Source: Haematococcus lacustris (lineage: Eukaryota; Chlorophyta; Chlorophyceae; Chlamydomonadales; Haematococcaceae). Taken from it: a stretch of DNA of 64,000 nt. This document shows positions 8,766 to 18,752 of the stretch, in pieces. The position numbers were made by a program, and so were the translations under genes. Position 1 is the stretch's first letter, and the number at the start of each line of letters is the position of its first letter. Where the stretch lies: positions 3,153,076-3,217,075 of the forward strand of contig JASKMD010000024.1 in assembly GCA_030144725.1 (NCBI GenBank), in the 5' to 3' direction. The notes under the pieces are model-generated. The model was not told the origin of the DNA. It did not search any database and saw only the letters and a program-made list of their open reading frames with translations.

Positions 8766-11190
8766 ATTGCTGCAGCTGGCGCTGCCACTTGCGCAACAGG
8801 GGCTTGTCGGCTATCTCCACCCAATCCTGGCCTGGCTGGCCTGGCTTTGGCATGGCTGGGCGGTTAGTCCAGTAGCACAGCTCAGTGGGACGTGGCCCTG
8901 GGCCGACTGCACAGCGGCGGATGTTTTGCGCGGCTGACACGCCCTGGTCATAGAACTTGCACATGGGTGTAAGAGATGCATGAAGTCAAGTGGTGTGCCA
9001 TGTCATGTGGGATATGCTCATGTCATGCACATATGTAGGGTTGGGTCAATGCTTACCTGGTGATGTTGTTGATGCTTGTTGAGCACATCAGGCCCCGGAC
9101 TTGGGAACGCTTTGCCATGCTTTTCACTGGCCGCAGCCACCTGCATGGACACATGGGGCAATGCATATTTGTAAGATGTCTCATCTTGACCGTACCAAGT
9201 CACCTTGACTCCACCACCTCCCAACACTGCCAACAACCCCCTATCCTCAACCCCCTCACCTGAAGGACTCAGGCGGCGCGCATATTGAGGAGGGTCTCAC
9301 TGGGGGTGTTGTCGGCTGAGCTGACCCGGCTGGTGCGGAACTCATCCACCAGCACCACACGCCCTGGCCTGAACTGCTTCACTGCCTCCTTCTGCATCTG
9401 GCTGACAGGGACACCCCTGCAACCAATGGTGCCGCTGCCCTTGAAGCCAGCTGCCCCATAGGCCAGGGCCAGGATGCGGTCCGGCCACAGCTTCTTTGCC
9501 TGCTTGTTGACCTGCAGCCACAAATAGCAAGACACAGTGGCACACACGTGTAAGGTCAGGTATAGCAGCAGCAACAGAGGCAACAACAACAGCAGCTGGC
9601 CAGGCTGCCTATCTCGTGGGTTAGGGTTGTTGGGCCTTACCTTGGCCGAGAACGAAGCCACCACGCGCATCTTGCCACAGTACAGCCTGAACCTGGCGTT
9701 GGCCCAGCGGGGCTTCGAGACCTCGGCCCACATGGCGTTGTACGTCGCCAGGACGGTGTCGGCGAACTGCCGGTACGAGGCCAGCGAGCTGGGCTTGCTG
9801 CTGACCCGCGACAGGGCTGTGAGCTGCGTCTTCACCTGGGTCAGCCATGTCTTGGTCGCCTGGGTCTGCCGCGTGATGCCGCTGTCCCGGTAGTATTGAC
9901 CTGCTGTAAGCGTCCAGTGGCGCACTGACACCACTGAGCCGTCGGCGCTGCGCTCCTCGTGCGCCACCGTGGCCATATTCGTCTTGCCCGCGTCCACGCC
10001 AAGCCACTCCGCGTGGAGGTGGGCCAGCGAATTGACTGCTCCCATGCCCTTGGCCATTCGCGGCAGCTTTGCGGGTGGCGCTGCAGGCTTGGGCCGCAGG
10101 AACATCACGCTGATGGTGACTCCATCGGTGTCCACGGTCTGTGCGAATCTGTGCTTGGGGCTGGCGAGCTTCTGGCGGCGAGGGTTAGGCAGCAATGCAT
10201 CCCACCGGCTGGCCACCTGCAGCCACCATAAACACAACCAAGGCACCTCATAAGCTTGTGTAGGCAACTGACTGAAGGCTCACACGGCAACTGACAGCAC
10301 ACAAGGCAGCTGGCTGAGCACCATAGGCTGGTACCTGACTGCAAGGAGCACTCACCTTGCTGTTTGCAGGCCCGGCAATATACCCGCCAGGGTTCGCTGG
10401 GTCAGGTAGGGCACCGTTCCTGAACTTCGTCAAGGAGGTGACCCCCTGCTCCGTCAGCACCCCCAGCATGCCGGCGTCACTCTACAAGCCGTAGAGGACG
10501 TTGGTGTCGATGAAGATGTGCCGAGCACTGCACTTGCTGGTGGGGGTGAGGGCATAGGGAGTGGGGGGGCGGGGGGGCCTCGTCAACAGGTTGGTGGGCT
10601 GAGACTGCTCCCAAAGCACCATATCAAGCTGCCAGGCTGCCATGGCTGCCTCCATCTCTCTGGTGGTGTGCACCGCATGGCGCAACAGCCGGCCACGGTT
10701 TGCTGGATCCTCCACCCAAGCGTGATTCACCACCTCCCCCTCCTCCATCCCCGGCAGGCCCCGCTGCAATGCCACCTCAGCCTGCATGGCTACAGTCACC
10801 ACCACCCCACCCCACCCTCACGCAGCAGCCAGGTGACCTCCAGCTCGCACACCATGCGGCGCACATACGTGCACTGCCACTTGGACCAGGCTGGCAGGTG
10901 CCCACCAACCAGCCCCCTCACCCCAAATCGGCGCTGGTGCTCGTTGGTGCCCAGCAAGAGATCTGGCCCCGGCCAGGGACACTGACTTCTTCAGCCTGCC
11001 AGCGAAGAGCAGCGTGAGGATGTTGCCAAAAGCGGTCTGCAGCTGCTGGCCGACGTGGTCCACCATGTTGGTGTCAGACAGGTGGCGGGGGATTGCTTCG
11101 AGGCGGGCGGGCTTCGTCGCGGTCGAAGTCGGGGTCCTCCGGCACTGCTCTAGGCCCACCCACACCGGTTCGTCTCTTCTTCCTCGCCAT
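8764..11190 (-). pseudogene. lineage-A Fanzor (TnpB-like RuvC nuclease), frameshifted
   Basis: The frame opens at 11190 (MARKKRRTGVGG). Readable segments follow in order. They are a piece near 11000-11190, joined across an internal deletion and frameshift; about 10482-10805 (NRGRLLRHAVHTTREMEAAM); 10248-10469 (MLGVLTEQGVTSLTKFRNGA); exon 9641-10216; exon 9260-9511; exon near 9064-9140; and 8764-8950. RuvC-I is WLGVDAGKTNMATVAH in exon 9641-10216. Exon 9260-9511 ends in VVLVDEFRTSRV, whose Glu sits where Fanzors carry their rearranged catalytic Glu. RuvC-III is FYDQGVSAAQNIRRCAV. The RuvC region looks intact with three well-formed introns. The N-terminal region has lost roughly 170 residues relative to copy 4, and a stop follows WLLREGG. 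The Cys pairs of the usual zinc ribbon are not visible. These proteins would act in the nucleus on DNA. Confidence 0.7.
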
Positions 11191-11226
11191 AAACAATAGC
11201 GACGCGAGGCAGCAACATATACAAAG

Positions 11227-13437
11227 GATCGCCCCGCCCCGCCCCGCCCCGCCCCGCCCCGCCCCGCCCCGCCCCGCCCCGCCCCGCCCCGCCCCGCCCC
11301 GCCCCGCCCCGCCCCGCCCCGCCCCGCCCCGCCCCGCCCCGCCCCGCCCCGCCCCGCCCCGCCCCGCCCCGCCCCGCCCCGCCCCGCCCCGCCCCGCCCC
11401 GCCCCGCCCCGCCCCGCCCCGCCCCGCCCCGCCCCGCCCCGCCCCGCCCCGCCCCGCCCCGCCCCGCCCCGCCCCGCCCCGCCCCGCCCCGCCCCGCCCC
11501 GCCCCGCCCCGCCCCGCCCCGCCCCGCCCCGCCCCGCCCCGCCCCGCCCCGCCCCGCCCCGCCCCGCCCCGCCCCGCCCCGCCCCGCCCCGCCCCGCCCC
11601 GCCCCGCCCCGCCCCGCCCCGCCCCGCCCCGCCCCGCCCCGCCCCGCCCCGCCCCGCCCCGCCCCGCCCCGCCCCGCCCCGCCCCGCCCCGCCCCGCCCC
11701 GCCCCGCCCCGCCCCGCCCCGCCCCGCCCCGCCCCGCCCCGCCCCGCCCCGCCCCGCCCCGCCCCGCCCCGCCCCGCCCCGCCCCGCCCCGCCCCGCCCC
11801 GCCCCGCCCCGCCCCGCCCCGCCCCGCCCCGCCCCGCCCCGCCCCGCCCCGCCCCGCCCCGCCCCGCCCCGCCCCGCCCCGCCCCGCCCCGCCCCGCCCC
11901 GCCCCGCCCCGCCCCGCCCCGCCCCGCCCCGCCCCGCCCCGCCCCGCCCCGCCCCGCCCCGCCCCGCCCCGCCCCGCCCCGCCCCGCCCCGCCCCGCCCC
12001 GCCCCGCCCCGCCCCGCCCCGCCCCGCCCCGCCCCGCCCCGCCCCGCCCCGCCCCGCCCCGCCCCGCCCCGCCCCGCCCCGCCCCGCCCCGCCCCGCCCC
12101 GCCCCGCCCCGCCCCGCCCCGCCCCGCCCCGCCCCGCCCCGCCCCGCCCCGCCCCGCCCCGCCCCGCCCCGCCCCGCCCCGCCCCGCCCCGCCCCGCCCC
12201 GCCCCGCCCCGCCCCGCCCCGCCCCGCCCCGCCCCGCCCCGCCCCGCCCCGCCCCGCCCCGCCCCGCCCCGCCCCGCCCCGCCCCGCCCCGCCCCGCCCC
12301 GCCCCGCCCCGCCCCGCCCCGCCCCGCCCCGCCCCGCCCCGCCCCGCCCCGCCCCGCCCCGCCCCGCCCCGCCCCGCCCCGCCCCGCCCCGCCCCGCCCC
12401 GCCCCGCCCCGCCCCGCCCCGCCCCGCCCCGCCCCGCCCCGCCCCGCCCCGCCCCGCCCCGCCCCGCCCCGCCCCGCCCCGCCCCGCCCCGCCCCGCCCC
12501 GCCCCGCCCCGCCCCGCCCCGCCCCGCCCCGCCCCGCCCCGCCCCGCCCCGCCCCGCCCCGCCCCGCCCCGCCCCGCCCCGCCCCGCCCCGCCCCGCCCC
12601 GCCCCGCCCCGCCCCGCCCCGCCCCGCCCCGCCCCGCCCCGCCCCGCCCCGCCCCGCCCCGCCCCGCCCCGCCCCGCCCCGCCCCGCCCCGCCCCGCCCC
12701 GCCCCGCCCCGCCCCGCCCCGCCCCGCCCCGCCCCGCCCCGCCCCGCCCCGCCCCGCCCCGCCCCGCCCCGCCCCGCCCCGCCCCGCCCCGCCCCGCCCC
12801 GCCCCGCCCCGCCCCGCCCCGCCCCGCCCCGCCCCGCCCCGCCCCGCCCCGCCCCGCCCCGCCCCGCCCCGCCCCGCCCCGCCCCGCCCCGCCCCGCCCC
12901 GCCCCGCCCCGCCCCGCCCCGCCCCGCCCCGCCCCGCCCCGCCCCGCCCCGCCCCGCCCCGCCCCGCCCCGCCCCGCCCCGCCCCGCCCCGCCCCGCCCC
13001 GCCCCGCCCCGCCCCGCCCCGCCCCGCCCCGCCCCGCCCCGCCCCGCCCCGCCCCGCCCCGCCCCGCCCCGCCCCGCCCCGCCCCCGCCCCGCCCCGCCC
13101 CGCCCCGCCCCGCCCCGCCCCGCCCCGCCCCGCCCCGCCCCGCCCCGCCCCGCCCCGCCCCGCCCCGCCCCGCCCCGCCCCGCCCCGCCCCGCCCCGCCC
13201 CGCCCCGCCCCGCCCCGCCCCGCCCCGCCCCGCCCCGCCCCGCCCCGCCCCGCCCCGCCCCGCCCCGCCCCGCCCCGCCCCGCCCCGCCCCGCCCCGCCC
13301 CGCCCCGCCCCGCCCCGCCCCGCCCCGCCCCGCCCCGCCCCGCCCCGCCCCGCCCCGCCCCGCCCCGCCCCGCCCCGCCCCGCCCCGCCCCGCCCCGCCC
13401 CGCCCCGCCCCGCCCCGCCCCGCCCCGCCCCGCCCCC
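11227..13437 (-). repeat. (GGGGC)n satellite array 1, about 2.2 kb
   Basis: This is a nearly perfect tandem array of the pentamer GCCCC (GGGGC on the minus strand), about 440 units. It has a single one-base insertion, at about 13081-13087. It starts 37 bases upstream of the Fanzor start codon and ends in unrelated sequence. All six frames stay open because the unit lacks stops, giving huge meaningless ORFs. The G-rich strand is expected to form G-quadruplexes. Confidence 0.98.
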
Positions 13438-13858
13438 TTGTCATGGTGTTCCTTGTCATGGTGTTGAGCACTTGCGTTGAGCAGGTGTGAACCACAGCAG
13501 CCTCCCCCCCCCGCAGCTATGAGCCTCGCGCCGTTCAGAGACACAGCCCTGTCATCCCCAGTGCCGGGAACCTGCAGTTTGTTTTCGCTACTATAAGCAA
13601 TGGCTCGATTGGCTCGAGCACTCATCCTGACCTTCGCCGAACTGCGGCCATTTGCGCGGGCCGAACTTCTGCGATCGATTGATGGTCTCCAAAACTGACT
13701 TATGCCTATGTCGCGCACTGACTGCGCCGTCGAGCCGCTTGTCACAGAAGTTGTGTGGAAGGCGTGTTCCGGGACTTACAGAAACAGGCATATACGACAC
13801 CATTCACGACGGCATCCACACCTCACGACGGCATTCACAACTCCATGTTCGGCTTGAA
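13438..13858. other. spacer between satellite array and candidate exon
   Basis: The stretch opens with two copies of CCTTGTCATGGTGTT. A tandem CACGACGGCATTCACA-type duplication lies near 13801-13840. No coding region is supported. Confidence 0.4.
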
Positions 13859-14210
13859 CTAAGAAATGATGCACTGGGGCTTGCTCTCCTTGCGAGCCTG
13901 ATTGATTACTTTTAGCGCCGCTCGATCATACTGGTTGCCCGACGCAGCGAACTCGTTGTGCTGATACTCTCCTTTTCGGCCTGTGTGCGGGTCTGGGTCG
14001 CGCGAGTGGGCGATCCGATTTAGCGCTCCAACAAGCCCCTCTTTGTCTGGTACTTGCTCTCGAAGCTTCATTGCCTCGCCCGTCTGGAAAGGGGTAGGCA
14101 TCAAACTTGGCAGGCTCGTAGAGGCTGGGCAATGTCACAGAATCCAGGTCGCGGTAAATGTCGCGGTACTTGGAATGGCAGGGCCAGATAGGGTTGAGTG
14201 ACTCGCGCTT
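13859..14210 (-). CDS. unrecognised protein, candidate C-terminal exon(s) ending in a CaaX-like tail
   Basis: On the minus strand, a codon-like segment (ESLNPIWPCHSKYRDIYRDL, then SVTLPSLYEPAKFDAYPF) is followed in another frame by TGEAMKLREQVPDKEGLVGA and a hydrophilic tail ending KPQCIIS at 13859. The shift could be an intron with acceptor CCTTTCCAG near 14085, or a frameshift. The last four residues, CIIS, fit a prenylation CaaX box. I do not recognise the family, and no upstream exon was found with confidence. It could equally be a degraded transposon gene. Confidence 0.3.
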
Positions 14211-15711
14211 TTCAACGCCAAATTAGGACCAAACCACTCCTGTGGCTGGCTGGCTTGGAAAACTTGAGAGTTGAGGTCTGAAACCTGGCATGTAGGCTGC
14301 TGTGACCTAGGTGTTTACACCGGGCTGGGCATACAGTCAGGTTAGACATGCAAGGTAAAAATGGCAATTTCTCGGACGGACCTGACTGACTCTATACACC
14401 GGAGAAACTGGCAGCTGGGCAGGGGCAGGCGGGGGTGCTAGGAGATCGGGTCGCGTTGTGCCGGGACTGGCCTGCTTAGTGGGGTTGTGATCAGCGAACA
14501 GCTATCGCGCTCAGCGGCCCAACTTTTCAACTTTTCTGATTTTGTGTCGGGCGCAGTACCCCCCCTGACATGTGTTCTAGTGCTAGTGCTAGTGCTGATG
14601 ACATGTTTGAGGGTGTTTGTATGGCGTGTGGCCTGTCCCTGCACCCGAACAGCGCGCAACTCGTGTCACGTCAAATTCCTTGAGAAGGGCACTTTTCCGG
14701 CCGCCAGAACTCCGGCGCCCACAACTCAGCTGTGACACCAATCAGGTCTCCCATGAGGACCTCCCCCTATGGAGGGGAGGTCGCTCCCCCTCATAGGGGG
14801 ACCTTCCAACCGCCCAACCGCATCCCGCCCGCTGTACTGCGCCACCTTCCTGGGCACCTGTGCGCACCTGTGCGCTCGCACCGCACGCGTGCTAGGACTG
14901 ATTACACTGCTATTGCTAGGTTGTGCAGCGTGGGCCGCAGCGCTGGCAGCATCAATTGCCACCACGCTAGATGCGACAAGCCGAGCCACAACAGAAACCT
15001 CAGCAGGAACAGCAGCTGGCGAGCAGCCCGTAACCGCAGACGGAATGCAGAGCGCAGATACTATGCGCAGAACCTGAGCCTGCAACCCCAGCACTTCGAA
15101 CATCAAGCCTCGCACCCCGCACCTCGCATCTCGGCCCATGTCTAACATTTCTCGGCTGGTGCTCTGCGGGACAGTGCCGCGGGACGCAAGAGCCAGGAGG
15201 TGCAGCCAAGGGAAGCAGCTAGGCAGCGCAGCAAGGAGCAGCAAAGAGCAGCAAGGAGCAGCGAGGAGCAGTTGGATGCGGCACCCTTCCCAACCCCTCC
15301 ACCACCACCCTCGCCCTACATCCACCCCAATTCCCCCTGCACACACACCACCCTGCAGATAGTGAGCGGCTCGCTTTTTCAGTTGTGTGGTTAAGTGTGC
15401 CTAGCCTGACCACATGCATGAATTTCTTTGCTGCAGGGTTTCATGGTCACAACCATCCCCTTTCCAACAACCACCACTCTCACCTTCGCCACAATGCAAC
15501 ACCCTCTACCTATCTTGCAGCCTGGAGCAAGCCCTCCCACCTTCCCCCCAAGCTCCGCCACCACCACAACCACCACCTCCCAAGCCCCTCCCCTCCCCAG
15601 ACCCTCCCTTCCCTCCCCTCCCCAGACCCTCCCCTCCCCTCCCCTCCCCAGACCCTCCCCCCCCTCCCCTCCCCAAACCCTCCCCTCCCCTCCCCCTCAC
15701 CTCACCTCACC
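14211..15711. other. gene-poor region with dispersed repeat and C-rich tract up to gap
   Basis: No recognisable gene was found. A short imperfect inverted repeat built on CTATGGAGGGGAGGTC lies near 14765-14805. A dispersed repeat (15138-15232) is shared with 49588-49678. From about 15575 the strand is extremely C-rich (CCCTCCCC motifs) and runs into CACCT repeats at the gap, a likely cause of the assembly break. Confidence 0.5.
15138..15232 (+). repeat. dispersed repeat, copy 1 of a pair
   Basis: The segment starting ATGTCTAACAT, with TGCTCTGC in the middle, and ending GGGAAGCAGCTAGGCAGCGC is repeated at 49588-49678, where it stops at the second scaffold gap. It may be the edge of a longer transposon; the identity is unknown. 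Confidence 0.7.
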
Positions 15712-16211
15712 NNNNNNNNNNNNNNNNNNNNNNNNNNNNNNNNNNNNNNNNNNNNNNNNNNNNNNNNNNNNNNNNNNNNNNNNNNNNNNNNNNNNNNNNN
15801 NNNNNNNNNNNNNNNNNNNNNNNNNNNNNNNNNNNNNNNNNNNNNNNNNNNNNNNNNNNNNNNNNNNNNNNNNNNNNNNNNNNNNNNNNNNNNNNNNNNN
15901 NNNNNNNNNNNNNNNNNNNNNNNNNNNNNNNNNNNNNNNNNNNNNNNNNNNNNNNNNNNNNNNNNNNNNNNNNNNNNNNNNNNNNNNNNNNNNNNNNNNN
16001 NNNNNNNNNNNNNNNNNNNNNNNNNNNNNNNNNNNNNNNNNNNNNNNNNNNNNNNNNNNNNNNNNNNNNNNNNNNNNNNNNNNNNNNNNNNNNNNNNNNN
16101 NNNNNNNNNNNNNNNNNNNNNNNNNNNNNNNNNNNNNNNNNNNNNNNNNNNNNNNNNNNNNNNNNNNNNNNNNNNNNNNNNNNNNNNNNNNNNNNNNNNN
16201 NNNNNNNNNNN
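15712..16211. other. assembly gap (500 N)
   Basis: Exactly 500 unknown bases, a conventional placeholder. The real distance is unknown. It lies between a C-rich tract and an exact duplicate of the Fanzor 5' end. Confidence 1.
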
Positions 16212-16445
16212 CTGCCAGCGAAGAGCAGCGTGAGGATGTTGCCAAAAGCGGTCTGCAGCTGCTGGCCGACGTGGTCCACCATGTTGGTGTCAGACAGGTG
16301 GCGGGGGATTGCTTCGAGGCGGGCGGGCTTCGTCGCGGTCGAAGTCGGGGTCCTCCGGCACTGCTCTAGGCCCACCCACACCGGTTCGTCTCTTCTTCCT
16401 CGCCATAAACAATAGCGACGCGAGGCAGCAACATATACAAAGGAT
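16212..16445 (-). pseudogene. duplicate of the Fanzor 5' end (fragment beside gap)
   Basis: About 232 bases match 10995-11228 with no difference that I can see, including the MARKKRRTGVGG start (at about 16406) and the following internal-deletion junction. It is cut by the gap on its 3' side and runs into a second (GGGGC)n array on its 5' side, exactly as in copy 1. It is either a true second insertion or an assembly duplication. Confidence 0.85.
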
Positions 16446-18293
16446 CGCCCCGCCCCGCCCCGCCCCGCCCCGCCCCGCCCCGCCCCGCCCCGCCCCGCCC
16501 CGCCCCGCCCCGCCCCGCCCCGCCCCGCCCCGCCCCGCCCCGCCCCGCCCCGCCCCGCCCCGCCCCGCCCCGCCCCGCCCCGCCCCGCCCCGCCCCGCCC
16601 CGCCCCGCCCCGCCCCGCCCCGCCCCGCCCCGCCCCGCCCCGCCCCGCCCCGCCCCGCCCCGCCCCGCCCCGCCCCGCCCCGCCCCGCCCCGCCCCGCCC
16701 CGCCCCGCCCCGCCCCGCCCCGCCCCGCCCCGCCCCGCCCCGCCCCGCCCCGCCCCGCCCCGCCCCGCCCCGCCCCGCCCCGCCCCGCCCCGCCCCGCCC
16801 CGCCCCGCCCCGCCCCGCCCCGCCCCGCCCCGCCCCGCCCCGCCCCGCCCCGCCCCGCCCCGCCCCGCCCCGCCCCGCCCCGCCCCGCCCCGCCCCGCCC
16901 CGCCCCGCCCCGCCCCGCCCCGCCCCGCCCCGCCCCGCCCCGCCCCGCCCCGCCCCGCCCCGCCCCGCCCCGCCCCGCCCCGCCCCGCCCCGCCCCGCCC
17001 CGCCCCGCCCCGCCCCGCCCCGCCCCGCCCCGCCCCGCCCCGCCCCGCCCCGCCCCGCCCCGCCCCGCCCCGCCCCGCCCCGCCCCGCCCCGCCCCGCCC
17101 CGCCCCGCCCCGCCCCGCCCCGCCCCGCCCCGCCCCGCCCCGCCCCGCCCCGCCCCGCCCCGCCCCGCCCCGCCCCGCCCCGCCCCGCCCCGCCCCGCCC
17201 CGCCCCGCCCCGCCCCGCCCCGCCCCGCCCCGCCCCGCCCCGCCCCGCCCCGCCCCGCCCCGCCCCGCCCCGCCCCGCCCCGCCCCGCCCCGCCCCGCCC
17301 CGCCCCGCCCCGCCCCGCCCCGCCCCGCCCCGCCCCGCCCCGCCCCGCCCCGCCCCGCCCCGCCCCGCCCCGCCCCGCCCCGCCCCGCCCCGCCCCGCCC
17401 CGCCCCGCCCCGCCCCGCCCCGCCCCGCCCCGCCCCGCCCCGCCCCGCCCCGCCCCGCCCCGCCCCGCCCCGCCCCGCCCCGCCCCGCCCCGCCCCGCCC
17501 GCCCCGCCCCGCCCCGCCCCGCCCCGCCCCGCCCCGCCCCGCCCCGCCCCGCCCCGCCCCGCCCCGCCCCGCCCCGCCCCGCCCCGCCCCGCCCCGCCCC
17601 GCCCCGCCCCGCCCCGCCCCGCCCCGCCCCGCCCCGCCCCGCCCCGCCCCGCCCCGCCCCGCCCCGCCCCGCCCCGCCCCGCCCCGCCCCGCCCCGCCCC
17701 GCCCCGCCCCGCCCCGCCCCGCCCCGCCCCGCCCCGCCCCGCCCCGCCCCGCCCCGCCCCGCCCCGCCCCGCCCCGCCCCGCCCCGCCCCGCCCCGCCCC
17801 GCCCCGCCCCGCCCCGCCCCGCCCCGCCCCGCCCCGCCCCGCCCCGCCCCGCCCCGCCCCGCCCCGCCCCGCCCCGCCCCGCCCCGCCCCGCCCCGCCCC
17901 GCCCCGCCCCGCCCCGCCCCGCCCCGCCCCGCCCCGCCCCGCCCCGCCCCGCCCCGCCCCGCCCCGCCCCGCCCCGCCCCGCCCCGCCCCGCCCCGCCCC
18001 GCCCCGCCCCGCCCCGCCCCGCCCCGCCCCGCCCCGCCCCGCCCCGCCCCGCCCCGCCCCGCCCCGCCCCGCCCCGCCCCGCCCCGCCCCGCCCCGCCCC
18101 GCCCCGCCCCGCCCCGCCCCGCCCCGCCCCGCCCCGCCCCGCCCCGCCCCGCCCCGCCCCGCCCCGCCCCGCCCCGCCCCGCCCCGCCCCGCCCCGCCCC
18201 GCCCCGCCCCGCCCCGCCCCGCCCCGCCCCGCCCCGCCCCGCCCCGCCCCGCCCCGCCCCGCCCCGCCCCGCCCCGCCCCGCCCCGCCCCGCC
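16446..18293 (-). repeat. (GGGGC)n satellite array 2, about 1.85 kb
   Basis: Same pentamer as array 1, about 370 units, with one missing base near 17498-17502. It ends abruptly in unique sequence (CATCTGATGTC), unlike the end of array 1. Confidence 0.98.
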
Positions 18294-18752
18294 ATCTGAT
18301 GTCAGTGCATGCATCTCATGGTTGTTTTAGGCTATAGCCCTGTCACAGGGGTCAGGCAGTATTGTAGGCCGAAGACAAAACACCACCCCTGGTGAGGGAA
18401 CCTGATCATGCCTTTGCATTGGTCCTCGTTGCCCGCTTGGCTGATGTGGAGGAGCTACAATCGCTGAATTGGTTGATCACCTCATGCCATGGCTCCTGTT
18501 GGACGTCTGAATTGCATGGACATTGCCAAAAGCGAAAAACAAGCTTTGAAGCGAGAAGCAAGAAAAGCGAAAAAGCAGCGGAGAGGGTTACAGATTTGCT
18601 CCCCGGTGACATCGAGCATCCAATGCAAGCTTACCTCCAGCACCCACCTCCCAACTTGAGCAGGCCGCAGCTGACTAAAGGATGTGGGTTAAGCGATGTT
18701 CGGGCTGCTGTGTTGTACGCATCTCATCAGCTTTGTGGCTCCTTGCATGCAG

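Larger units (their letters stand above)
8535..11226 (-). mobile_element. Fanzor-bearing DNA element, copy 1 (most complete)
   Basis: The unit is defined by comparison with the partial copies at 33108-34190 and 61308-62993. Its 5' side begins just before a start codon at 11190 and is fused to a long (GGGGC)n array. Its 3' side ends in a conserved non-coding block, after which similarity between copies stops, near 8535. I could not find convincing terminal inverted repeats or a target duplication. The known relatives (Fanzor, TnpB) are RNA-guided DNA endonucleases carried by transposons. The internal gene is damaged, so this copy is probably not autonomous. Confidence 0.7.

Noticed and set aside
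11093..13480. Very long ORFs of APPRP and GRGGA repeats on both strands (also 16290-18330)
   Set aside because: A GCCCC pentamer has no stop codon in any frame, so every frame is open. The peptides are repeat artefacts, although the true Fanzor start lies just beside them.
14732..15145. Plus-strand ORF rich in Arg/Asn
   Set aside because: No motif or splice support. It ends within a dispersed repeat and may be transposon debris.
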